Shown here in pieces: positions 22,951 through 34,390 of a stretch of 64,000 nt of DNA. The DNA comes from Welwitschia mirabilis (lineage: Eukaryota; Gnetophyta; Gnetopsida; Welwitschiales). A program made the position numbers and the translations under genes. The notes beneath the pieces were generated by a model. It ran no database searches. It was given only the letters and a program-made list of their open reading frames with translations, and had not been told where the DNA came from. The stretch lies in assembly GCA_051453625.1 (NCBI GenBank), contig JBOZIK010000001.1:182431464-182495463 (forward strand), read 5' to 3'. Each line of letters opens with the position of its first letter. Within the stretch, counting starts at the first letter, position 1.

Positions 22951-25900
22951 TCACTTAGATGAAAAATATACTCATGCTATACATTGTCAACTTATTCATA
23001 AATTTTAAGATAAGTTAAAACCTAAAAAAAAAAAAAAAAAAAGGTTAACTTCTAAGCCATTTAAACAAAGTCAACTAGTCCTTTTATATAATACTGAGTT
23101 CATCTTTTGCACAACAAGTTAGCCTTTAAATGGTTAGATCCTTATCTTTTAGAAAAATTACATTTTAATGGCTCAGTTAAAATCTCTAATTTAAACACTA
23201 GGGAAATTTAGAAGGTTAATGAACAAAGGTTAAAATTATATGAGTTACTTGCTAATCAAACCTTTAACATTAGAGAAACACCTTCAACATTAGAGAAACA
23301 CTTGTTTTAAAAACCCCCTCAATGAGGAGGACTTTCCTTTTTCCATTTTTAAAATTCTTCCTTAGTTGAATCCTTGGGTTGATAACATGCTATTACTTGA
23401 ACATATGTTACTTATCTTAGGTATTACTTTACAAAGTTACCATAAATAGTAATCTTTTACTTAGGCACTTTAAAGTAATAAGATTTGATTTACCCAATCT
23501 TAAGACATTGGTATGTCTATAAACTTTTTTTTGAAGAAAGATGTTTTAGTTTTTTTCTTTTTTAACTTTCTATTAATGGTATGAGTCTTTAGTTATTTAG
23601 GTATGTTCTTTCCTGTTTATCATCTTATTACTTCACCCCCATCCTTAAGAGTACTTGATCACATGGAATGGATTTATTTCATCAATAATAGTAAGAATAA
23701 TGACTGTGATCTATTATATCTGAGGTAAGTAACATGTTCACTATGATGTCCTATTACACTGGGGTAAATTTTTTGAAAGGGATCCTTTGTAGTTTTAGTA
23801 GCTATAAGAACTTCATTTGGGGGTTAGTTGACCATGTCTTATAGGTCCTTACTCCTCTAATAGTGGTTTTACTTCTCTCTTCATGGAATAATTATCACTT
23901 AAAGGCTATGAGATCAATAATTTTCCTAGTATTATTAGAGGTATTAATTAATTTCTAGACTCATTTTATATACATTACTCCCACATGATCATTTAACCTT
24001 TTATAAATCCAGAGTATTTTGGGGTGCAAGCCAGTGAGTCCATCTTTGAATAGCTTTTGACTTTATCATTTATTTATTAAGAATAGTAGATCTACTTGGC
24101 ATCATTATAATTACTATCTATTTAAGTAACACTTTATGAAGTTTTTACATCATGTTATTCATCATTAATTTAGTGATTTCATGATTTCTACTGAGGGACT
24201 TTGCTTTATTAGAGTTTAGGGTAGGTAAACAATCTTATTTATGTTCCTTGTCATTCATTTTCACTTTTTCTTTTCCCTAGTCATTTTGCTTGCTATTCAA
24301 ACGTTATTTCCTTGCTTTTTAATCATAATACCTAAGACTTCATCATTTAGTAGTTTTCTTATTATTTTATTTCACTTATGATTTTCATCTATTGGGGTTG
24401 AATTTCTTTTAGCACTTTGTGGATGATGTTTCTTTAGTGTATGATATCATTTATTCAATATGTTCCTTGAGCATATTATTGATTTTCCATGCATCTACTT
24501 GCTAAACTTGAATGCTTTTTATTTTAGGTAAATCTAAGGATTTCTCTTTCGAATTTCTTCTTTGTACTTGATGCATTATCATTGCCCTATTCTCGCACCT
24601 TTTTATCATGCCTTGCGTTCTTTTAAATTTTGGCTCCTTTACTTCTTATATTTTACTTATTTCTTGGATTTTATAATGACTTTTGAAGGCCTTACTATGC
24701 TATTTTCAACTATTTTACTTTACTTAGACTTTAAGTTTTTCAATATTTCTAAAAATCTTGTTATCCACATGGTCATCTGGATGACAAAAAGAATAATGAA
24801 TTGATATTTTATAAGAGTCATTTTAGGGTTGTTATTTGGATAATATGACAGATAACAGTGCGGTAAAAATATAAACCCTTCCTTTTACTCATTATTTTTA
24901 ATCATTTTAAGATTGTTTCTAATAATTATTTCATAAGGTAATCATAGTTAAATGGTTCACTAGCATCTTTGACATTTTTTGACTACGTTGGATTTACAAA
25001 TTTGCATTATCAATTGATTTCTTTAAAATGAGGTATGTTTCACTCATTCCCATTATTTTTGTTAATTTCTCTTATTTCTCAGCCTTTGCATGTGTAGTTC
25101 TAACATAGAATGTTTAGTTTTTCATTCTTCTCATTTTGGGCTAAACGAATTTAAATTTCACTATGTATTTTTTTGAGAAAATGGAATCTGTGCATTTTAT
25201 GAGATAAAATTAGGAATTTATCTTTGAAATAAATTTTCTCTCACAACATTCAATAAAACATGATGATTTTTATAGTCAAAACAATTAGAGAGATGAGCTC
25301 TATACTTCTACTAGATTAGTTTTTGATTTATACACTTTTATATTACACTTATGCAAGGCCCATCTGTTTCACTTACTTGTACTCTAAATTGTGTTTTTAT
25401 TCTTTTCTTTATACATTAATATAATATGGAATATATTGATTTACATGTGGGGTGAAAGACATATTTTTAAGTAAAAATTTTAATTATGAGTGTCATTTTA
25501 TAATTTCACAATACACATATGTGACGTAGTGATTTGATTATAATTTCATATTATCCATGTGACATGCATTATGGGTATTATTTAGTAGGTTAGGCACTAG
25601 AAAGTAGGCTTTTTAAGTTGAAATAGAGGCTAAAACTTTATCTCAGATAGCCATCAATTATTTAAAGGGCCGAGTCAATTCAATCCCCTCCTCATCAAGC
25701 CTAATCATAGCCTATATAGAGTACAACCATTAGGGTTGAGAGATAATTTAATAATTTTATGAATAGAATTGAGCTTAATGTGGATTAGAGATTTATAAAT
25801 CTTTAGCTATGATGGATTCTGGATGTACATGAAACCTATTTTACATTGGAGATTAGGAATTTTATGCTATCATGCACACAGAGTGGAGACTAGATGTAGA

Positions 25901-27312
25901 TAAATAGATGGTGTATATGATTATAACTACTATTCATGGACATGATGTATCTATTCTTCTAGGGCACATTGCACTTGTTAAAGGATTAGAAGGCCTTAAG
26001 AGCACTTGTATACATTCTATAGGAGATATGGAGGATTATTATGGATATAACTCAGCACTTGTTATTTCACCAGATGAGATAAGAGATAGGCAAGGAGTAT
26101 TGATGAGCCATCTTATACTAGCTTGAAAGATCCTTCATAGAGGGATGATTCATAACATTTACTTATTTTCTCATAACAATCACTACATGGTAGTTCATTT
26201 ACAGCTATTGATAGTATTCAGGCAGGGGAAACAAATGAACCTAACCTCTTTCATATGGAGGAGGTTACAAAACATAATGAAGGTATGACATAGACATACA
26301 TTAGGGTACCCATGTTTCTTTTCCATCATATTCCATGATTTGATAGTTTAGAGTTGGTATGTGAGTAGTAGTTACCTCATCTATAGACTTCAATATAATA
26401 CTTATAGGAGATGGGAATCCAACTCCTTAGAGAGGCATATAGATAAAAAATTTTAAGACCTATAGTCATGATTATAGAAAAGCCATTGTAGACTCTTCTT
26501 ATAGCTATAGTCTAACATCTTTAGGAGAATGTAGACCAGGGTTTCATAAAGGTACTCTAAAGACTTATTATAATGGAGTAAAAGATAACTGAAATTAAGT
26601 AGCATGTATAAGAGATTAGGGAATAAATGATAGCTATAAAAGACCTAATGATGTGTATTAAATAAAGTACAATCATGAACCTTCTAGAGGTAATATGAGT
26701 CCAGGGAAAGAAGACTACATGAACCATCTCAGTAGCTCTAAGTGCATACTTCCTAGTTAAAGAGGAGTACCCTCCTTCTCCACCTCTACCTATGAGATCC
26801 TATGTATAATTTACTATAGCACCATGAGGGAAGTGATACTAGGGTTATTTTTTATGTATTTACTCCTTGTGAATTGTACTTAAAACTCTCTAATTAGTTA
26901 TACACATCATTTTCATTATTATTAATATTTTGATTACATATATACATCATTTTTTTGAATTATCACAATTATATCTTATGATCATTTTTTGGTCTATGAC
27001 ATTCAAATTTATGAGACAAATTTATTAAGTGGGGGGATAATGATCTATTTTTTTCTGATGATCATGATTCATAAGCATCTAAATTTTTGATTTGATTTTT
27101 TAAGCCTGTTCTCTCCCTAGTCATCTAGATGACATAATTTCTAACAATCCTATTTCACACTTTACAAAAGGTAATATGACAAGTTCATTATATTTGATCC
27201 TACATGATAATATTTCTAAACTGAATTCATGTTTCCCTAATTACTATTTATCCTAGTTTATTGGCTTATAATTTAGAGTTCTTCACTTACTTTGTCAGGG
27301 ACTGAAAAGACT
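22951..27312 (+). other. E7 3' region (eroded 3' ORF and untranslated DNA)
   Basis: About 4.3 kb between integrase and PPT. The first kilobase still reads as integrase C-terminal or tail fragments. At 23,730-24,250 there is clear homology with the E1 3' region. At 26,600-26,815 a plus-strand frame reads as a possible coiled coil followed by PPSPPLPMRSYV, resembling the C-terminal end of 3' ORFs in Athila/Tat elements. A 72-codon ORF at 25,908-26,126 is not recognised. Two near-perfect 14-bp palindromes lie at 24,772-24,785 and 27,120-27,133. The region is about 2.5 kb longer than the E1 equivalent. Confidence 0.5.
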
Positions 27313-27328
27313 AAGTAGAGGGCTATGT
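27313..27328 (+). promoter_or_regulatory. E7 polypurine tract
   Basis: AAGTAGAGGGCTATGT directly precedes TGCAATCCC, the LTR start. The counterpart in E1 (13,161-13,176) has 13 of 16 identical bases and the same junction. Confidence 0.7.
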
Positions 27329-28300
27329 TGCAATCCCAATTTACACATATTTAATGAGGTACTTTCAGTATTCTTATAGGACATTTCAACAGGTTTAGGT
27401 GGAGTTTTAATGATTATAGTAACGCATCAAGAAAATCATGGAAATTTGCAAGATTTAACATATTTGGAGGTATTTCAATAGAATTCTACCACTTAACATT
27501 ATGAGGCGAAGTCCAATTATCTAGAAAGCCAATTCATTAGAGAGTTTTGGAAGGATAACATCCAATTAGTCATCTTGATTATAGTTCCAGATAATAGTTC
27601 ATCCAGAGAGCTGACATGGATGTTGATAGAGACAATAGCAGCAAGCTAATAAGTCATCTTTAGTGACATAGTATCATCCTCTTGGTCATTAACATGACAT
27701 CCAAGATGACATTTATTTTATGTAACAGACAAATATAATTTTGTAGTGAGATCATGAACCCCATTTAGGTTGCTAGGATTTTGTTTGAGCTACTAAGATT
27801 TTGTTTCTAAAATATTCTATGTAAAATATATAAATACCACCTTGATATCATTTCCATTTGACCATCTATTAAAACTAAAAGTCTTATAATGGAAGATCGA
27901 AAGGTAAGAAATCCATCTTAGCTATAGAAAGAATTCTTCCTTAGTGTTGGAGTATGTATCCTCCATTAAGGTGCTACTACTTTATAAGTGGATGCTTAGT
28001 TTAAGATTAATAAAAAGGTTGATTTATTTTTATTGTGTGTATCTTCATTATGATTTATGTTGATTATAATTATGTTACATTTTTATAGTTGATATAGGTC
28101 ATGAGGGCAACCTATAATAGGCTGATGTTATTACTTTATTGCTTGCATTTTATAGTAGTTACATTCTATTATATTTTATTTATTCTGCCTTATAGATTAT
28201 ATTAGTTAGGATGTAGTAACAATATTTCTTAATTGATCTATGTTATAAGGGTTAATCTTGATGATAGTGGATTAGTTGTCAAGTAGATCTATTTCTTGGA
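27329..28300 (+). repeat. E7 3' LTR (right edge approximate)
   Basis: The first 25 bases match the E1 LTR start at 17 positions. Further in, the two LTRs diverge, suggesting subfamilies. The end could not be fixed for lack of a partner LTR in the window; a C-A end may lie between 28.2 and 28.5 kb. Confidence 0.45.
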
Positions 28301-30112
28301 GTTAGTTCATTTTTATCTCATTTATAAGCATTGCATTAGCATTCATTTTCTATAGTAATTTTTTTGTTGTTCCTATTTCATTTATTTAAATGAAATAAAA
28401 CCAATAATACTATGCCAAATCAATTCTCTAAGTTTGAGCCTATTGTCTTTGATGGCTTATGACATTTGGATTAACTCCTAACTATAGTAGTGTGTGTTTT
28501 ATACAAGCATTTATAATTGATAGGGATTTACTTAATGACTTAAGTATCACATAAATTTACACTATAACACTACTCTTATATTATAAATTATTACCTTTTT
28601 CTTGGCTCTATACATTGTTTTAACTAAAAATCCATCAATTAAAAAAATAAAAAAATTAATTAATAAGCCATTTTACTTGATTTTTTTAATCTAGCTTACT
28701 CATTCATTACATGGCATCATCAAAATTCCTATCATTTTGTTTGTTTACCATAATTTTCCATGTCATTTTCATCCATTTCATTTTTTTCTTTTCAAACTAT
28801 CTAGGAGGTAATTTTTTTTCTATTAGATGAGCTCATTAGCCAAAAAGCTAAAACTCTTGCAAATATAATATAAAGAATTAATAATAATAAAATATCTCAT
28901 AATTCAACTTTTTATCCCTATTAATACATGATATGTTGAGCCCTACTTGGTTATGCATATAATTTTTCCACAACCTTTAAGTCACAAGCTATTACATCAT
29001 CCATGGATTACTTATGTCTATCATTTTATCCAACATCAATGTTTACCTTTATTGATGCGACTATCTATTCATGTTTGCATTAGTCTAACTAATGAGTATG
29101 ATATATTCATAGGATTTTCTATATTCTTAGGTTTCTATTGAGTCTAATATTAATGTTAATAAATATCTATTTTCTTGAAGCATCTCCACTCCATTTTATC
29201 CTCTTATTCTCTCACCTTTTTACACCTGTATTTTTTAGGTGTAATAGTCAAATTGTACTTCTATGTTACTTTGTTTTAATGGATTTTAAACTTAATAGAA
29301 AATTAATATAAATTATGTTTCTATAAATATAATGTTACTTCTAGGATAATAATTAACTACAAAAACTCTAACTTGGATTATAGGCTGCAAAATGTAAGAT
29401 ATAATGCATAACTCTCAATAGAGCCAATGTTATTAAATTTCTTAAGCGGCACTACCCCCTTAACCTATGTAGCTAGATTTTCATTTTGCATACACATTCT
29501 ATAACATATCCCCTATGTTTGTAGCACTTGAGTCTCTATTAAAAATTTACAAAAATTGACTTATTTAGGTTCATCATTTATGCTTGTATATAAAAGTTAT
29601 CACATTAATTTCTATCTTTTCTTTATTTATCAATCATTGTTTGGGGTTTTTCGTAGTCATACATTTCATATTTAGAAGTATAAGACATTATAACCAAAGT
29701 TTCATCCTTGATTTTTTACTCTTTTATTTGTGTTAGATTGTATTTTATCTTTTCTAGTTTAATCATGTGTTGCATATTCTCTTTTTAGTAATATTTCTTT
29801 CTAGCTCATTGTACACCACATTAGCACATAAATCATTTGTTTTAAATTATATTTACATTTAAATTTTTCATTTTTAAAATTATAGGAATAAAATTTATCC
29901 TTAATTAGAGGGAGTTGTATTTATACTCAAGTAATTAACTTTCATGCTCTATCTTTTGCTTAAGTATAATTTCAGAGTACACTAGCTAAACTTTTTAAAT
30001 TCCTTTTATGTTTTAAACTTGATTCAGTTGATTTGTAATTTTGGCCATGTTATCTAATTTTTAACCTAGTTGTTTTTTACTAAGAAACTAGCAAAAGGTT
30101 GATTGACAGATA
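28301..30112 (+). other. E8 3' internal region, homologous to E3
   Basis: From about 29,190 the sequence aligns with 39,570-40,463 of E3: both contain a CACCTGTATTTT block, TAATAGTCAAATTGTACTTC or its variant, CTCTTAATAAAGC-type text and CATTTTGCATA. This is therefore the 3' untranslated part of the same family, ending at LTR 30,113. The stretch 28,301-29,190 has no assigned content; a 64-codon ORF at 28,947-29,141 is not recognised. Confidence 0.6.
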
Positions 30113-31400
30113 TGATAGCATGTAAAAATTGATATTTACCTTAAATAATTATGGCCTTGTTAGCATGTTTAATTACTCAACATAATGGTTTTATGTACTT
30201 ATTATTGTTAAGGCCATGAAAATTATATTTTAGTAATAATATACCTTAATGAACGTATTATTAGAATCATTATAATAAAAACTCAAGGTGTATTAAGCAT
30301 TATTGGTGGCAAAAATAGTTTTAAAAGTAGCAATGATAATAACATTAAATAGAACAATATTAAACTCATGTTCATGAGTTTGATTATTATAATCAATACA
30401 TTCCAATCATTTTCACCAATATAAGATGAATATGAATAAGGAATATTTTCTAAGAATAACTCCTTATTTTGGTCCTGGGATTAAAGAATAATTTTATGTA
30501 TTCTGGGCATTCTCTAGAATGACCTCATTAGGCCTTTGAAGTTCTAATTATAAACCCTAATTTTGACATATAAATAGCCTACCTCTTCACTTATAGATAT
30601 CACTTCATATGATATAATTTGTAAAATATATTAAAAATTTAGTCATTAGTTCCTTTTAAGCCTCCCATAGGGATGGGCTAGCTACTAAGCCAGCATGATG
30701 CTTCTTTGCTTAGCATGAGTACATTTTCATAATATATGCTTTTAATTTTTAGATAATAAAGTATTTCATGTTCTTAGTGCATTCTGTTGATATCAAGTTA
30801 TAAATTTTTCATACTTGCTATGCTTAGGATTTGCTGAGGGATACTTTTACTTTAAGATCTATTTATGGATCCTTCTTTCTATTCTAGCTTGCATAATTGG
30901 AAGACTTATTTGATGGATCTTTAAAGACTTCTATTTTTTATGTGTATCTTATTCTTAATGCAAAGGCTTAATGGCTTGTATATATCACCCTTATGTCTAT
31001 GATGCATGAAATTATGCCATTATACTTGAGCTTGAATTATGTAAGCACTCATGTTTATGATGGATTATATCATTATGCTTGAGTTGAAAGTAATCCTATA
31101 TCACTTTAGTGCTTATGCCTTTTTATGAAGTTATTATATTAGTTTGAAATCCCTGTCTCATTTCTAGATCTTTCATATCATCTCAATCTTTACTACTTAT
31201 TACTATTGTGCTTTCTTTATTTATAGCTCTTGTAATATATCTCTATGGAAAAATGAAACTAGACTATATTATAAATAGAGTTCCTAGTATTATTAGTAAA
31301 AGTTGGATTTGACCAAATAATATTTGAATCCCTAAGGTGATCTTACTATTTAAAATACATTAACAACACACATAAGCATAGCCAAATTTCACCACAAACA
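30113..31400 (+). repeat. E8 LTR (family shared with E3)
   Basis: Starts TGATAGCATGTAAAAATT and ends CCACAAACA. It aligns over its full length with 32,192-33,492 and 40,464-41,766, including TAATAGCCTACCTCTTCACTT and a CTAGATCTTTCATATCAT block. Because homology with E3 continues upstream of it, it is the 3' LTR of a truncated second copy, not a solo LTR. Confidence 0.85.
30569..30576 (+). promoter_or_regulatory. TATA box in E8 LTR
   Basis: TATAAATA after GACA is kept at the same place in all three LTRs of this family (also 32,655-32,662 and 40,928-40,935) despite strong divergence around it, consistent with the LTR promoter. Confidence 0.6.
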
Positions 31401-32191
31401 TGTATAACTAGCATTATATGAAAAAATAAAATTAACTCAAAAATGACTAGAAACAACTAACTAATAGATCTTAAAATGCATATTTCCAATCTAATAATGT
31501 CTTAATACACTCTCATATGCTCTGATATCATGGATCTAATGTTATAATAATTCAAAATTGTCACATCATCAAGTGGATAAAATATGTTAATGGAAAATAA
31601 ACTATTAGTTATATCTATTATAAATAAGTTGAAGTAATTCTTTTTGCTCTATGTATTCACTTTATATCTTAGACTTTAAATCATAAGTTTTATAATTTAC
31701 TTAAAAATACATTTAAATGCATTATTTTATGCTCATCAAACCTTTAATGCCTTTATCTTTTAGAGAGTACAAAAATACCCATAAGTGTTGTATTATAGCT
31801 CTAAGATAATTAAAAATTATGATTTTTGATATCTTATCTTATTAAAATTTTAGGGTTTATTACATTTCTTGACTAGTTTTCTTATGTATCTTGTGTAACA
31901 AATGATGATAAGAGGAGGAAATCCTATTAGTAATATAAATTTTTACCCACTTATGGTATTAGACCTATTATTAGAACACCTTATGACATTTGCCATTTCA
32001 TGTGATGGTAAGGAATTGCGTCATTTACCTTATCCTATAGGCTACTGATCTAGAGTTTTGTAGCTTTATGATAATTGTTATAGTTTTACAAATTAGTAGT
32101 ATAAATGAAAAACAACATGTAAAAGGAATAATATCAGTAATCATGATAAAGGTAAATAGCATAATAATATGTATAATAGGAGATAATTATT
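31401..32191 (-). mobile_element. Ty1/copia LTR remnant with PBS (minus strand)
   Basis: On the minus strand TGATATCAGAGC (31,519-31,530) matches the Met-tRNA primer site TGGTATCAGAGC at 11 of 12 bases. It follows directly on an LTR-like C-A end (TTAGATCCA) at 31,531. The 5' LTR would be 31,531 to about 32,190 and the internal part 31,400-31,518, cut by the E8 LTR. No partner LTR is seen. A second, weaker primer-like site on the plus strand (31,954-31,965) competes with this reading. Confidence 0.4.
31519..31530 (-). promoter_or_regulatory. Copia-type primer-binding site
   Basis: TGATATCAGAGC with one G-to-A change from the consensus; see the LTR remnant around it. Confidence 0.5.
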
Positions 32192-33492
32192 TAATAATGC
32201 TCAAAAATTAACATATATATCAAAGAATTAAGGCCTTATTAGTAAGTTCAATTAATCATTATGGTGGTTTATTCATTTCTTATACTTAAGGTCATGATAA
32301 TCCTATTTTATGATATGCCTTAACACTATTATTTTGTAGGATAAATGTGACATCTAAAGAATTGTGATAGGAGACAATGGTGTGCTAATTATAATTGGTG
32401 GTGGTGTTAATCTTAAGTATGAAAGTGCCAGATACTTGAAGTACAATAATACCATTCTTATGTTACTAAGTTTTTTTTATGCAAGAAATATGTTTTGACC
32501 ATTGTCATAAAGAGAGTATGAATGAAAAATATTTTCTAAGAAGAACCCTCAATTTAACTACATGAATAAATATTTATTTTATGTACTTTGTAAATTTTTT
32601 AGAATGATTCCATTAGGTTTTTTAAAATTCTAATTAGAAATCCTAATCTTGACATATAAATACCCTACCTCTTCTCACTTGGAGGGCATCACTTAATAAA
32701 AAATAATTATCAAAGAGATTAGAGATTTAGTTATAAGTTCCTTCTAAGCCTTCCATAGGGATGAACTAGCTAGTTATTTCGAATGATGCTTCTTGGTTTA
32801 TCATAAGTACATTCTTTAGATTGTATGATTTATTTTTTAGATAATAAACTACTACATGTTCTTGATGTATTACTTTGATATTAAGTTATAAACATCATAC
32901 TTGTTATATTAAGATTGATTGAGACATGCTTTTATTTTAAGGTTTATTTTAATGATCCTCTTTTTCATTTTAGCTTGCATAACCTGAATGTTTATTTGAT
33001 GGATCTTGAAAGATCCCTAGTTTTCATGCTTTTTTTTTTTTTTTTATAAATACTAGGTGGCTTGGTTATATCAACTCCGTGTTTATGATGGATGAGATTA
33101 TGCCATTGTTCTTGGCTTGAACTACTTGTACACTCATAGTTATAGTGGATTATATAATTGTAAATGAGTGGTGAAGGAAAGCTACATGTTTTCAATTTAA
33201 GTACTTGTGCTTTTTCTTAAATTGTTATATTAGTTTAAATTCTATTTCCCATTCCTAAATCTCTAATATCATTTCACTCTCTATTACTATTTAATATTGT
33301 ACTTATTTCACTAATAGCTTTTATCATCTATCTTTAGGAAAGAATGATACTAGAAGTATGCTACAAATAGAAGTCCTAATATTTTTGGTTAAAGTTGGAT
33401 TGTATCATGTAAGATTTATATTCCTAAGGTGATCTTATGCTTTATCATATATTAACAAGAGATACAAGTATAGTTAGATTTCATTGTGAACA
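32192..33492 (+). repeat. E3 5' LTR
   Basis: Aligns with 40,464-41,766 from start (TAATAATGCTCAAAAATT) to end (TTTCATTGTGAACA). TATA box at 32,655-32,662. The T-run at about 33,031-33,045 is a simple expansion. Confidence 0.85.
32655..32662 (+). promoter_or_regulatory. TATA box in E3 5' LTR
   Basis: TATAAATA in a GACATATAAATACCCTACC context, conserved among the three LTRs of the family. Confidence 0.6.
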
Positions 33493-33497
33493 ACTTT

Positions 33498-33516
33498 TTA
33501 GGACTATTTCTGGGAA
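33498..33516 (+). promoter_or_regulatory. E3 primer-binding site, tRNA-Asp type
   Basis: TTAGGACTATTTCTGGGAA aligns without gaps to the tRNA-Asp-type site with 11 of 19 matches; six of the eight differences are G-to-A or C-to-T. The 5-nt spacing from the LTR equals that in E1. Confidence 0.65.
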
Positions 33517-34390
33517 TATTAGTATGGTAGCTACAGTGGAGCATGTAGAGAATTTACTTTTTTGTATCATTTTTAGTTTCTAGTTTTTCTTTCTTTTTAT
33601 TTTATACTAGTACATTTTTCAGTGCCTTTTTCTTTTTCAATTTATTACTAGTAGATTGTTATTGATTTTTCCTAGCATTAATTGATATCTAATGACTTAT
33701 TTCTTTTTCTTTTCACTTTTTCCTTTATTTCCTTTTAGTTTTTATTTTTATTTCTCTTATTTCCTTCCTTTTCTTGCAAAATATTATCTAGATGTTATAT
33801 CAACGTTTCTTGCATGAACTAATCTTTTTCAAGTTTTGAAGAAAAGACAATAATAAAATTTAAAAAAATTCATTCTTCTCTTCATCTTCTNNNNNNNNNN
33901 ATCTTCTCTCTCTACTATATCTTCTCTCTTCTATTTTCTTCTTTATCTTAGATGATTTCTTAGTAGGTACTTGAAGATGGATTTTAGAGGAGAACTTCAT
34001 TAGCATAAATATTAGAAAAGTGCTTTATTAATTTCATTTTTCATTTCTATAATTTTTATTTCTTTCATTATATTTTTAATTTTTAAATTGGTCCTTCTTG
34101 GAACCATTACTTAGTATTTTTTTTATCAATTAGTCAAAATGACTCTATATCTTAGATTATTAATTTTTCATTCAAAAATCTTTACTATTATTTTTGCTAA
34201 ATTATTTTTACACCATATTATTGGTAGCATTTTCTTCTGTCATTAGTATTACTACCTTCCTATTTTAGATTATTTTTATCCTTTTCAAAATTCATGTTTA
34301 TGACATTTTATACCTTTTCATTATTAGGAACTTCTAAGAAAGTAACTTGTCTTGACTATTATATTATGTTTTATGAACTTAGAATGAACC
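33517..34390 (+). other. E3 5' leader, pyrimidine-rich, with 10-N gap
   Basis: A long T/C-rich untranslated leader precedes gag. A CTTCT-repeat tract around 33,870-33,940 contains the gap 33,891-33,900. No conserved protein block is visible. Confidence 0.6.
33891..33900. other. Assembly gap (10 N)
   Basis: Placed inside a CTTCT-rich tract; the true length is unknown. Confidence 0.95.

Larger units (their letters stand above)
20676..28300 (+). mobile_element. E7: Athila/Tat-like element, left part missing
   Basis: Contains RT, RNase H and integrase in the order of Ty3/gypsy, a long 3' region, a PPT and a 3' LTR start. Gag, protease and the 5' LTR should lie left of E2, but I find no trace of them in 1-6.5 kb. 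E7 shares LTR start, PPT and 3' region with E1 and so is a pol-bearing member of that family. All frames are broken. The right LTR edge is approximate. Confidence 0.75.

Noticed and set aside
25908-26126. 72-codon plus-strand ORF inside the E7 3' region
   Set aside because: Not recognised; could be a remnant of a 3' ORF but no motif supports it.
28465-28484. TTTGGATTAACTCC as a tRNA-Asp-type primer site
   Set aside because: Only the first five bases agree with the site; the rest does not fit even allowing transitions.
31954-31965. TGGTATTAGACC as a plus-strand copia primer site
   Set aside because: 10 of 12 matches, but no LTR-like end precedes it and no gag follows; weaker than the minus-strand site at 31,519.
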